Part shown: one piece after another, positions 8,349-20,582 of the stretch
Layout of the letters: each line of letters starts with the position of its first letter
How positions within the stretch are numbered: the first letter of the stretch is position 1
Source: Aurantimonas sp. 22II-16-19i
GTDB taxonomy: Bacteria; Pseudomonadota; Alphaproteobacteria; Rhizobiales; Rhizobiaceae
Length of the DNA stretch: 35,030 bases
Assembly (NCBI RefSeq): GCF_002088275.1
Contig: NZ_AQQS01000048.1
Span: forward strand, 1-35,030
Direction of reading: 5' to 3'
Translations under genes and position numbers: made by a program
Notes under the pieces: model-generated
Databases searched by the model: none
What the model saw: the letters and a program-made list of their open reading frames with translations, nothing else
What the model was told of the DNA's origin: nothing

Positions 8349-9529
8349 GCCGGGTCACCCGCTTCGCCGCCCGCGATCCCGGCCCGGCGGCGCGGCTCGT
8401 CGGCTTCATGGCGCATCTGCGGCAGAACGGCCTGCGGCTCGGCGTCCACGAGACGGCGACGGCGATGCAGGCGCTGTCGGTCGTGGCGGCTGCCGATCCG
8501 CGCGAGGCGCGGCTGGCGCTGAAGGCGGTCTGCGCCGGCACCGCCGACGACGCCGCGCGGTTCGACGCGCTGTTCGACGCCTACTGGCTGAACGCCGGCC
8601 GCGTGCGCCAGAAGATCATGCGCGAGGGTGCCGAAGGGAAACCCCGCCATTCCCGCTCGTCGCTGACGGCAGAGGACGGACCGAAGGCCGGCGGCGGCCG
8701 CATCCACGCCCCCGACGACGACGGCGGCAACGACGCGTCTGCCGGCGGCACCGGCCGGCTGGTCGCGACCACCGCCCGCAACCTGATGACCAGGGACCTG
8801 CGCGAACTGGTCGATCCCGCCGACATCGCCGAAGCCGAGAAGGTGGCACACCGGCTTGCCGCCGCGATCCGCGGCCGCCGTTCGCGCCGCAGGCGGGCCG
8901 CCCGCAGGGGCGAGACGATCGACTTCAGGCGCGTCGTCAGGGCGAGCATCGCCACCGGCGGCGAGCCTCTCCGGCTTCCCCGCCGGCGGCGGCCGGAGCG
9001 CGCCGTCCGGCTGACGGTGCTGTGCGACGTCTCGGGCTCGATGACGGTCTATGCAAGGGTGTTCCTCGCCTTCGTCGCCGGGCTGATCCGCGCCGACGCC
9101 ACCGCCGACGCCTATCTCTTCCACACGCGGCTCGTGCGCATCACCGAGGCGCTGCGCGACGACGACCCGCTTCGCGCCATGAACCGCCTCACCCTCCTCG
9201 CCGATGACTTCGGCGGCGGCTCGAGGATCGGCTCCAATCTCGACCGCTTCGCCCGCACCTATGCCCGCAGCTTCGTCACCGGCCGCAGCGTCGTCGTCAT
9301 CCTGTCGGACGGCTACGACACCGATCCGCCCGAACGCATCGCCTCGGCCCTTGCGCGACTGAAGACACGCGGCTGCCGCATCGTCTGGCTCAATCCGCTG
9401 GCCGGCTGGAAGGGCTACGAGCCGATCGCCCGCGGCATGGCGGCGGCACGGCCGTATCTGGATCTCTTCGCCCCGGCCAACACCCTCGCCTGCCTGGCGG
9501 CCCTCGAACCGGAGTTTGCGCGGCTATGA
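8345..9529 (+). CDS. coxE: VWA-domain CO dehydrogenase maturation protein
   Basis: This 394-residue protein has a helical N-terminal half and a C-terminal von Willebrand A domain. Its metal-ion adhesion site D228-V-S230-G-S232 is intact (CDVSGSMTVYARV), and further VWA motifs are GSRIGSNLDRF and ILSDGYDTD. The middle (about residues 95-215) is rich in Gly, Asp and Arg and probably flexible. CoxE works with the CoxD ATPase in building the copper-sulfur part of the CoxL active site. The ATG overlaps the coxD stop by 4 nt (ATGA), and the stop overlaps coxF in the same way. Confidence 0.93.
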   Translation: MSRVTRFAARDPGPAARLVGFMAHLRQNGLRLGVHETATAMQALSVVAAADPREARLALKAVCAGTADDAARFDALFDAYWLNAGRVRQKIMREGAEGKPRHSRSSLTAEDGPKAGGGRIHAPDDDGGNDASAGGTGRLVATTARNLMTRDLRELVDPADIAEAEKVAHRLAAAIRGRRSRRRRAARRGETIDFRRVVRASIATGGEPLRLPRRRRPERAVRLTVLCDVSGSMTVYARVFLAFVAGLIRADATADAYLFHTRLVRITEALRDDDPLRAMNRLTLLADDFGGGSRIGSNLDRFARTYARSFVTGRSVVVILSDGYDTDPPERIASALARLKTRGCRIVWLNPLAGWKGYEPIARGMAAARPYLDLFAPANTLACLAALEPEFARL

Positions 9530-10380
9530 CCATGGCGGCTTCGTTCATGCCGAGCTTCGACGAGCGCATTGCCGCGCTGCGCCGCGCCGGCCGGTCCTTC
9601 GCCATCGCCACGGTGGTACGCACCGTCGACGCGACCTCGGCGAAACCCGGCGCCAAGGCGCTGATCCTGGCGGACGGCACCATCGAGGCAGGCTGGATCG
9701 GCGGCGGTTGCGCCCGCGGCGCGGTGGTAAAGGCCGCGATCGAGGCGCTCGGCGACGGCCGGCCGCGCTTCGTCAGCCTGCGCCCCGAAGAACTGCTCGA
9801 GGCCGAAGGCGCAACCCACGGCACCGAGCGCGCGGGGGTTCGCTTCGCCCGCAGCCGCTGTCCGTCGAAGGGCTCGATGGACGTCTTCGTCGAGCCGGTG
9901 ACGCCGCCGCCGGAACTGGTGATCTGCGGCGAGAGCCCGGTGGCGCTGGCGCTCTGCGAATTGTCCGCCTGCCTCGGCTTCACCCGCACCCTCTGCGCAC
10001 CGGGCCTTGCTGCCGAACGCACGCCCCTGGTCGAGCGGCTGGTCGACGGTTTCGAACCGGACGGTGGCGGGGGCGTCGGCACCGCCGGGGCGGAGCGCTA
10101 CGTCGTCGTGGCGACGCAGGGCAAGGGCGACGAGGCCGCCCTTCGCGCCGCGGTGCTGGCCGGGGCGGCGCATATCGCCTTCGTCGGCAGCCGCCGCAAG
10201 TTCGCCGCGCTGCGCGAGCGCCTCACTGCGGGCGGCCTACCGGAAAGCGCTCTTGCCGACGTCAAGGCGCCGGCCGGTCTCGACATCGCGGCGATCACTC
10301 CGCACGAGATCGCCCTGTCGATCCTCGCCGATATCGTCGCCCTCCGGCGCGGCCGTCAACGCGAGTCGGGCCGGGCGTGA
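9526..10380 (+). CDS. coxF: XdhC/CoxF-family maturation factor
   Basis: This 284-residue protein belongs to the XdhC/CoxI/CoxF family, whose members bind molybdenum cofactor and help load it into xanthine-dehydrogenase-type enzymes. The N-terminal XdhC/CoxI segment is seen in FAIATVVRTVDATSAKPGAK and GWIGGGCARGAVV. The C-terminal Rossmann-like XdhC_C domain is seen in PELVICGESPVALAL and YVVVATQGKGDE, with FVGSRRK near the end. The ATG overlaps the coxE stop by 4 nt. It is the last cox gene: 194 nt without a gene follow, and then a tRNA. No coxG, coxH, coxI or coxK follows. Confidence 0.92.
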   Translation: MTMAASFMPSFDERIAALRRAGRSFAIATVVRTVDATSAKPGAKALILADGTIEAGWIGGGCARGAVVKAAIEALGDGRPRFVSLRPEELLEAEGATHGTERAGVRFARSRCPSKGSMDVFVEPVTPPPELVICGESPVALALCELSACLGFTRTLCAPGLAAERTPLVERLVDGFEPDGGGGVGTAGAERYVVVATQGKGDEAALRAAVLAGAAHIAFVGSRRKFAALRERLTAGGLPESALADVKAPAGLDIAAITPHEIALSILADIVALRRGRQRESGRA

Positions 10381-10574
10381 CATGCCCCGCCGTCGACTGC
10401 GAGAGTGAGCCGGGTGATCCGATGCAGCAACTGGCGCACTCAGAGGCACGAGCCGCCGGCGCCAGTGCTTTCCTCTGGAAAATCGCCGCGATAGCGGCTA
10501 TCGATGCCGTGTCGCCATTTCGAGGTCGCCCTCCCCCACGACATCCCGTCGTGCGGGCCGGGCGGACTTGCGGC

Positions 10575-10650
10575 GGGCCTGTAGCTCAATGGTTAGAGCC
10601 GGCGGCTCATAACCGCTTGGTTGGGGGTTCGAGTCCCTCCGGGCCTACCA
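10575..10650 (+). tRNA. tRNA with CAU anticodon, most like tRNA-Ile2
   Basis: The 76 nt fold as a full cloverleaf: acceptor arm 10575-10581/10640-10646, D stem GCTC/GAGC, anticodon stem GGCGG/CCGCT with loop CTCATAA, T loop TTCGAGT, discriminator A and an encoded CCA. The anticodon is CAU. The short D loop (AATGGTTA) and the variable region TTGGTT resemble the minor isoleucine tRNA (E. coli ileX), in which TilS changes C34 to lysidine so that it reads AUA. Elongator tRNA-Met is the alternative. It is not an initiator, since it lacks the three G-C pairs of the initiator anticodon stem. Confidence 0.95.
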
Positions 10651-10986
10651 TCTCGAACGCGAAGCACCATCCCCGCACGCTCGATCCACTCAGGCTCGAT
10701 CCACGCACGCTCGATCCGCGCGCGAGACGCAGCCCCCCACGGCCGCGCCCTCTGGCCCCTCGCCTGCCAATAGACTGCACCGGGCCGGGCCATCGCCAGT
10801 CCGGCATGGTTGCCTCGGCCGCAGGACGTCCGCGGCGTCGGCGTCGTCCCGATGCGGATCCGGCGTCGTCGTCGCTCATGATCCCCGTGCCACGTCCGTC
10901 GATCCGATGCTATGCTCTCGCAGAGGGCTTCACGGTGTCGGCGCGGCCGGCGCGGCCCGAAGGGACTCGGCTGGAAGGTTTGACGA
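10651..10986. other. intergenic region after the tRNA
   Basis: No gene is supported. Apart from the 15-bp tandem units it holds GC-rich sequence with short Arg-rich frames only. The promoter of the epimerase-like gene should lie near its right end. Confidence 0.5.
10673..10717 (+). repeat. three 15-bp tandem units after the tRNA
   Basis: Three adjoining units end in GCTCGATCC at 10687, 10702 and 10717, and units one and three share CGCACGCTCGATCC. They lie 22 nt after the tRNA 3' end, in a non-coding stretch. Confidence 0.75.
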
Positions 10987-11871
10987 ATGGACACGCATGC
11001 GATCGGCGCGGCGGGCATCAGCGCCGCGGTGAGCAGCCAGGGGGCCGAGCTGGTCAGCCTGCGCGACGGCGCCGGCGAGGAGCTCCTCTGGCAGGCGGGG
11101 CCGGAGTGGCCGCGCCATGCGCCGGTGCTGTTTCCGATCGTCGGCCGGCTGAGCGGCGACATCCTGCGCCATGACGGCCGGGACTATTCTCTCGGCCAGC
11201 ACGGCTTTGCCCGCGACCGGATATTCACCTGGACCGAGCGGAGCGCCGAACGCGCCGCGCTTCGCCTCACCGACGATGCCGAGACACGCCTCTCCTACCC
11301 GTTCCCCTTCATCCTCGACCTCGTCTATGCCGCCTCGGAGCGCGGCCTGAGCGTCACGACGCGGGTGACCAATCCGGGCGAGCGAGCGCTGCCCTGCGGC
11401 GTCGGCGCCCATCCGGGCTTTCGCTGGCCGCTCGCCGACGGTCTCGCCAAATCCGACCACGTGATCACCTTCGAGACGCAGGAGCGCGGCCAGCTGCGCT
11501 CGGTCGTCGGCGGCCTCCTCGCCGCGCCGGTGCCCCTGCCCTTCGACGGGCGGCGGCTGGCTCTCTCGGAAACGCTGTTCCAGCGCGACGCGATGGTGAT
11601 GCCGGATGTGGCGAGCCGTAGCCTCCGATACAGCGGCCACGATGCGGACGGACGGATGGTGCGCGCCCTCACCGTCGCATGGGAAGGCTACAAGGATCTC
11701 GGCATCTGGTCGAAGCCGACGACGGCGCCGTTTCTCTGCATCGAGCCCTGGTACGGCATGGCGAGCTCCGTCGACTGGGACGGCGAGTTCCTGGAAAAGC
11801 CCGGCATCCTCGTGCTCGCACCGGGCGAATCCAGGGACTTCACCTGGAGCGTCGCCATCGAGGCGCCATGA
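10987..11871 (+). CDS. aldose 1-epimerase family protein (LacX/YihR-like)
   Basis: This 294-residue protein has a galactose-mutarotase-like beta-sandwich fold. Motifs along the chain are [18 protein letters not shown] (substrate histidine), [11 protein letters not shown] (catalytic histidine) and [10 protein letters not shown] (catalytic glutamate). It should interconvert alpha and beta anomers of a sugar or a phosphosugar in the cytoplasm; the short motifs fit the LacX type better than classical GalM. GGAAGG lies about 9 nt before the ATG. It stands alone between the tRNA and pccB with no sugar-use genes nearby, so the substrate cannot be told. Confidence 0.88.
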   Translation: MDTHAIGAAGISAAVSSQGAELVSLRDGAGEELLWQAGPEWPRHAPVLFPIVGRLSGDILRHDGRDYSLGQHGFARDRIFTWTERSAERAALRLTDDAETRLSYPFPFILDLVYAASERGLSVTTRVTNPGERALPCGVGAHPGFRWPLADGLAKSDHVITFETQERGQLRSVVGGLLAAPVPLPFDGRRLALSETLFQRDAMVMPDVASRSLRYSGHDADGRMVRALTVAWEGYKDLGIWSKPTTAPFLCIEPWYGMASSVDWDGEFLEKPGILVLAPGESRDFTWSVAIEAP

Positions 11872-12056
11872 CGGCCGGCAGGCTCGCGCCCCTGCCAAAA
11901 TCCCCCGGCCTCGGCTATCCATGGGACATGCGGGTTCGGCCGATTCTGGACTTCGAACCACCGCCCGTCATTTACGGCGGTCCGAAAAGGTCTGGCCCGG
12001 GCATCCGGCTTACCGGCCTTGCCCGGAGAGACCGACAGCGAGAGGGGGAAACAGCG

Positions 12057-13589
12057 ATGCTCGACATCATCCAGCAACTGGAAGGACGGCGGGAGGAGGC
12101 CCGCCTCGGCGGCGGCGAGAAGCGCATCGCCGCCCAGCATGCCAAGGGCAAGCTGACGGCAAGAGAGCGCATCGACGCCCTCCTCGATCCCGGCTCCTTC
12201 GAGGAATACGACACCTTCAAGACGCATCGCTGCACCGACTTCGGCATGGCGGAGCAGCAGATCCCCGGCGACGGCGTCGTCACCGGCTGGGGTACGATCG
12301 AGGGCCGCCCGACTTACGTCTTCTCCCAGGACTTCACCGTCTTCGGCGGCTCCCTGTCCGAGACCCACGCCGAGAAGATCTGCAAGATCATGGACCTCGC
12401 CGTCCAGAACGGCGTGCCGCTGATCGGCCTCAACGATTCCGGCGGGGCGCGCATCCAGGAGGGCGTCGCCTCGCTCGGCGGCTATGCCGAGGTGTTCTGG
12501 CGCAACGTCCAGGCCTCGGGCGTCATCCCGCAGATCTCCGTCATCATGGGCCCCTGCGCCGGCGGCGCGGTCTATTCCCCGGCCATGACCGACTTCGTCT
12601 ACATGGTCCGCGACACCTCCTACATGTTCGTCACCGGGCCGGACGTGGTGAAGACCGTCACCGGCGAGGTGGTGACGGCCGAAGAGCTGGGCGGCGCCGG
12701 CACTCATTCGAAGAAGAGTTCGGTCGCCGACGGTGCCTTCGAGAACGACGTCGAGGCGCTCGCCGAGATGCGCCGGCTGTTCTCCTTCCTGCCGCTCTCC
12801 TCCCGCGAGAAGCCGCCGGTCTACGAGACCCTCGACGATCCGGCCCGCATCGAGGCGTCCCTCGACACGCTGATCCCGGACAATCCCAACAAGCCCTACG
12901 ACATGGGTGAACTGATCGAGAAGGTGGCCGACGAGGGCGACGTCTTCGAGATTCAGAAGGAGTTCGCGGGCAACATCATCACCGCCTTCATTCGCCTCAA
13001 TGGGACGAGCGTCGGCGTCGTCGCCAACCAGCCGATGGTGCTCGCCGGCTGCCTCGACATCGACGCGGCGCGCAAGGCCGCCCGCTTCGTGCGCTTTTGC
13101 GACGCCTTCAACATCCCGATCCTCACCTTCGTCGACGTGCCGGGCTTCCTGCCCGGCGTCACCCAGGAGCTCGGCGGCATCATCAAGCACGGGGCGAAGC
13201 TGCTCTTCGCTTATGCCGAGGCAACTGTCCCGAAGGTCACCGTCATCACCCGCAAGGCCTATGGCGGCGCCTATGACGTGATGTCGTCGAAGCACATCCG
13301 CGCCGACGTCAACTATGCCTGGCCGAGCGCCCAGATCGCCGTGATGGGGGCGAAGGGCGCCGCCGAGATCATCCATCGCAAGGACGCCGGCGACGCGGAG
13401 CGGCTGGCCCAGCATACCAAGGAGTACGAGGACCGCTTCGCCAATCCCTTCATCGCGGCGCAGCGCGGCTTCATCGACGAGGTGATCCTGCCGCATTCGA
13501 CGCGGCGCCGGGTGATCCGGGCCTTCGAGATGCTGAAGACGAAGACGGTGTCGGCACCGCTGCGCAAGCACGACAACATCCCCCTCTGA
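12057..13589 (+). CDS. pccB: propionyl-CoA carboxylase beta subunit
   Basis: This 510-residue carboxyltransferase moves carboxyl from carboxybiotin to propionyl-CoA, making (S)-methylmalonyl-CoA. The N-terminal half has the acyl-CoA-binding loop [12 protein letters not shown] and the oxyanion-hole segment [12 protein letters not shown]. The C-terminal half has the biotin-side segments [13 protein letters not shown] and [14 protein letters not shown]. The length is exactly typical for the family. The ATG at 12057 follows a GAGAGGGGGAAA ribosome-binding site; upstream in-frame codons lack domain sequence. Its partner subunit pccA lies 2.7 kb downstream on the same strand, and methylmalonyl-CoA mutase follows that. 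Confidence 0.97.
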   Translation: MLDIIQQLEGRREEARLGGGEKRIAAQHAKGKLTARERIDALLDPGSFEEYDTFKTHRCTDFGMAEQQIPGDGVVTGWGTIEGRPTYVFSQDFTVFGGSLSETHAEKICKIMDLAVQNGVPLIGLNDSGGARIQEGVASLGGYAEVFWRNVQASGVIPQISVIMGPCAGGAVYSPAMTDFVYMVRDTSYMFVTGPDVVKTVTGEVVTAEELGGAGTHSKKSSVADGAFENDVEALAEMRRLFSFLPLSSREKPPVYETLDDPARIEASLDTLIPDNPNKPYDMGELIEKVADEGDVFEIQKEFAGNIITAFIRLNGTSVGVVANQPMVLAGCLDIDAARKAARFVRFCDAFNIPILTFVDVPGFLPGVTQELGGIIKHGAKLLFAYAEATVPKVTVITRKAYGGAYDVMSSKHIRADVNYAWPSAQIAVMGAKGAAEIIHRKDAGDAERLAQHTKEYEDRFANPFIAAQRGFIDEVILPHSTRRRVIRAFEMLKTKTVSAPLRKHDNIPL

Positions 13590-13726
13590 GGCCGGCGGCG
13601 GGGCGGCAGCGATGGCGCCGATCGCGAACGGTCCGTCGCGGCTCGCCGCCGGGGAAACGCTCGTTATGTTCGTATCCGCGGCGCATTGCGCCGATCCGGA
13701 ATTCTCTCGACAGAAGGCTCGACACC

Positions 13727-14644
13727 ATGAGCGACGACAACAAGTTCCCGCCCGAGAACAACCTGCCCGCCGGCTACGTCCCGCCGAAGATCTGGCAGCC
13801 GGACACCGAATCCGGCGGGGCCTTCGCCTCGATCAACAAGCCGACGGCGGGCGCCCAGTACGACAAGGACCTGCCGGTCGGCCAGCATCCGCTGCAGCTC
13901 TATTCCCTGGGCACGCCCAACGGCGTCAAGGTGACGATCATGCTGGAGGAGCTGCTCGACGCCGGCTACACCGAGGCCGAGTACGACGCCTGGCTGATCC
14001 GCATCAACAAGGGCGACCAGTTCGGCTCCGGCTTCGTCTCGGTCAATCCGAACTCGAAGATCCCGGCGATGATGGACCACGCGCCGAAGGACGGCGGAGC
14101 GCCGATCCGACTGTTCGAATCCGGCTCGATCCTGACCTATCTCGCCGACAAGTTCGGCGCCTTCCTGCCGACCGATGCGCGAGCCCGCGCCGAGGTGATG
14201 AACTGGCTGTTCTGGCAGATGGGCTCGGCACCCTTCCTCGGCGGCGGCTTCGGCCATTTCTATGCCTATGCGCCGATGAAGATCCAATACGCCATCGACC
14301 GCTACGCCATGGAGGTGAAGCGCCAGCTCGACGTGCTCGACAGGCAGCTCAAGGACAACGAGTACATCGCCGGCAGCGAGTATTCGATCGCGGACATGGC
14401 GATCTGGCCCTGGTATGGCCGCATTGCCGCCCATGACGCCTATGACGACGCCGGCACCTTCCTGTCCGTCGACGACTATGCCAACGTCCAGCGCTGGCGA
14501 AAGCAGATCGGCGAGCGCAAGGGCGCACGGCGCGGCTCGATGGTCAATTCGGTGACCGGCGATCCCTCGACCCAGTTGCACGAGCGCCACGACGCGTCCG
14601 ACTTCGACACGAAGACGCAGGACAAGATCGGGGACGCCGGCTGA
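13727..14644 (+). CDS. yghU: glutathione S-transferase-like disulfide reductase YghU
   Basis: This 305-residue protein matches the YghU (nu-class GST) family, which binds two glutathiones per subunit and reduces disulfide bonds. After an N-terminal extension (residues 1-60, PPKIWQPD and ASINKPTAGA) comes a thioredoxin-like domain with LYSLGTPNGVKVTIMLEEL, the cis-Pro region NPNSKIPAMMD and the glutathione-binding LFESGSILTYLADK. A helical domain with IADMAIWPWYGR follows. AGAAGG precedes the ATG. Its stop overlaps the next gene as TGATG, so the two are probably co-translated. Confidence 0.93.
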   Translation: MSDDNKFPPENNLPAGYVPPKIWQPDTESGGAFASINKPTAGAQYDKDLPVGQHPLQLYSLGTPNGVKVTIMLEELLDAGYTEAEYDAWLIRINKGDQFGSGFVSVNPNSKIPAMMDHAPKDGGAPIRLFESGSILTYLADKFGAFLPTDARARAEVMNWLFWQMGSAPFLGGGFGHFYAYAPMKIQYAIDRYAMEVKRQLDVLDRQLKDNEYIAGSEYSIADMAIWPWYGRIAAHDAYDDAGTFLSVDDYANVQRWRKQIGERKGARRGSMVNSVTGDPSTQLHERHDASDFDTKTQDKIGDAG

Positions 14645-15210
14645 TGGTCTCCCGTCTGGTGGCACACTGGGTCTATGGCGGATTCCTGGCGGGGCTTCTG
14701 ATCCTCGCGCTGACGCCGATCATCGCGGCGACATGGCCGGCGGCGCTGACGCTGGTCTTCCTGCAGCTGCCCGTCTACATGGTCCACCAGTACGAGGAAC
14801 ACGACGATGGCCGCTTCGCGGCGGCCATCAACGCCATGATCGGCAAGGGCAAGATCGTCCTCGACGACGTCGCGGTCTTCGTCATCAACATTCCCGGCGT
14901 CTGGGGCGTCAACCTCGTCTCGATCTGGCTCGCCGTCGGCGTCGGCATCGGCTGGGGCCTCATCGGCGTCTACCTCACCCTCGTCAACGCGCTTGCCCAT
15001 ATCGGCCAGGCGCTCCGGCTGCGGGCCTACAATCCCGGCCTTGCGACGGCCGTCGTCCTGTTCCTGCCGGTCGGCATTGCGGGGGCTGTGGTCGTCGGCG
15101 CCGAGCCCGGCGTCGGTGCTGGCCACCACGTCGTCGGCCTGGCGGTGGCGATCGCCATCCATGCGGGGATCATCGCCTATGTCGTCATGAAAAGGAGGCG
15201 TCTGGCGTGA
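14644..15210 (+). CDS. HXXEE-domain membrane protein
   Basis: This 188-residue hydrophobic protein has the motif H-Q-Y-E-E-H at about residues 48-53 (VYMVHQYEEHDDGRF). That is the HXXEE signature of a membrane family of unknown role. Around five membrane segments can be seen, for example GFLAGLLILALTPIIAATWP and GLATAVVLFLPVGIAGAVVV, and the tail is basic (MKRRRLA). It is coupled to yghU by a TGATG overlap. The conserved His and Glu residues could bind metal, but that is a guess. Confidence 0.82.
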   Translation: MVSRLVAHWVYGGFLAGLLILALTPIIAATWPAALTLVFLQLPVYMVHQYEEHDDGRFAAAINAMIGKGKIVLDDVAVFVINIPGVWGVNLVSIWLAVGVGIGWGLIGVYLTLVNALAHIGQALRLRAYNPGLATAVVLFLPVGIAGAVVVGAEPGVGAGHHVVGLAVAIAIHAGIIAYVVMKRRRLA

Positions 15211-15277
15211 CGGCGACGATAGTCGGAAAAGCTCGGGTAATACGTGCTTGGCTCCACGCTTCCGGGAGGACGAACAG

Positions 15278-15514
15278 GTGCCCACGGTTCTCCGATGGCG
15301 TGGATATCGGTTTTTCTGGTATCGCTATGACGCGATCGAACCGGCGCACGTCCATGTTTTCAAAGACGGGGCTGAATGCAAGATTTGGCTGCACGATCTC
15401 TCGGTGGCATTCAATCACGGCCATTCTTCCAAGGCCTTGCGGGCGCTGATCGAAAAGACGAAGGAGCAGCAGGTCCATCTGCTGGGTGTCTGGAATGACC
15501 AATTCGGAGAATGA
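15278..15514 (+). CDS. DUF4160 protein, possible toxin of a TA-like pair
   Basis: This 78-residue protein has the DUF4160 pattern: MPTVLRWRGYRFFWYRYD, then EPAHVHVF, then AECKIWL. The GTG at 15278 was chosen because GGGAGGA stands 7 nt upstream and family members begin MPTVLR. It overlaps the next gene, which encodes a DUF2442 protein. DUF4160/DUF2442 neighbours recur in many bacteria and are suspected toxin-antitoxin modules; the toxic activity of this one is not shown by the sequence. It lies between pccB and pccA, in DNA that otherwise looks like core metabolism. Confidence 0.85.
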   Translation: MPTVLRWRGYRFFWYRYDAIEPAHVHVFKDGAECKIWLHDLSVAFNHGHSSKALRALIEKTKEQQVHLLGVWNDQFGE

Positions 15515-15773
15515 GAGGGATGCCGAGGCGCCGCGGGCCGCCTGGTGCGATCAGGAGAGCCTTCACGTTCGGCTGGCGGACGGGCGGGAGATCGTGACCC
15601 CGCTCTGGTGGTACCCGCGCCTCCTCGCTGCCTCGCAGGCAGAGCGCAACACGATCGAACTGATGTATTCCGGCATCCACTGGCCGGATCTCGACGAAGA
15701 CTTGAGCATCAAGGGCATGCTGCGCGGAGCGAAAGCCCCCGGCGCCACGCCCCCCAAGGAGGCCGCCGCCTGA
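15495..15773 (+). CDS. DUF2442 protein, possible antitoxin
   Basis: This 92-residue protein has the DUF2442 core at about residues 22-75: HVRLADGREIVTPLWWYPRL, QAERNTIELMYSG and IHWPDLDEDLSIKGML. The family is small, acidic and usually paired with DUF4160. The ATG at 15495 lies inside the end of the DUF4160 gene (20-nt overlap), which points to coupled translation. Its stop overlaps the next start (TGATG). The C-terminal tail (GAKAPGATPPKEAAA) is unstructured. Confidence 0.85.
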   Translation: MTNSENERDAEAPRAAWCDQESLHVRLADGREIVTPLWWYPRLLAASQAERNTIELMYSGIHWPDLDEDLSIKGMLRGAKAPGATPPKEAAA

Positions 15774-16150
15774 TGGCCAATCTCCCCGACATGACCAAGC
15801 ATCGCGGCTTTCCCTCGGGGCTCCCGGGCACCGGTTTCCAGTTCACCGTGCGCCGTGCCAACCCGAAGGGCGCGACCAAGATCATCGAACGCAAGCGCTT
15901 CAACGACCGCACGCCGACCGAAAAGCTCGCCGACGCGGCCTTCCTGCACGCCATCTGGCACATGTTCGGGCCCGAGCCCTTCGAGCGCGGCAATCTCGAC
16001 GCCGGCCGCATCTCCTGGCTGTTCAACCGCGAGATCGTGCCGGCGGAAAAGCCGTTCGATCCGGCTTCCTACGAGGCCATGTTGATGATCGACGAGGAGG
16101 TGGCAAGGAAGAGCTATCCGGAGGCCTTCGGGGACGTCCTGGAAGTCTAG
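15773..16150 (+). CDS. hypothetical protein next to DUF2442
   Basis: I do not recognise this 125-residue protein. It begins MANLPDMTKHRGFPSGLPGT and has a basic middle (RRANPKGATKIIERKRF) and an amphipathic helix region (TEKLADAAFLHAIWHMFG). Near the end is ISWLFNREIVPAEKPFDPAS. There is no signal peptide or membrane segment. The ATG overlaps the DUF2442 stop as TGATG, so it belongs to the same small operon and may be a third part of that module. Confidence 0.75.
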   Translation: MANLPDMTKHRGFPSGLPGTGFQFTVRRANPKGATKIIERKRFNDRTPTEKLADAAFLHAIWHMFGPEPFERGNLDAGRISWLFNREIVPAEKPFDPASYEAMLMIDEEVARKSYPEAFGDVLEV

Positions 16151-16299
16151 GCAGCATGATTCCCCGTGAGCCAGCCGCTGGAGGGGCCGGCGCAGACAGG
16201 GGGAGCGAGCCTGGACATGGCGACGCGGCACGCGGATGCGTACACAGGAATGCAATGCGGGGGCATCGCCGGCCCTGGCTCAAGGGAGAGAGACGGGAC

Positions 16300-20510
<4,211 letters not shown>

Positions 20511-20582
20511 GGGCGGCCGAGAGGATGCATGTGTTGCCGACCCACCATCTGGCAGAGAAACTCATGACGAAGGTATCGACGG

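Noticed and set aside
11877-11896. GGCAGG/CCTGCC hairpin after the epimerase-like gene
   Set aside because: Only 6 bp with an 8-nt loop and no T run; too weak to call a terminator.
11688-13571. 627-codon open frame antisense to pccB
   Set aside because: Same mirror effect; pccB is clearly the real gene.
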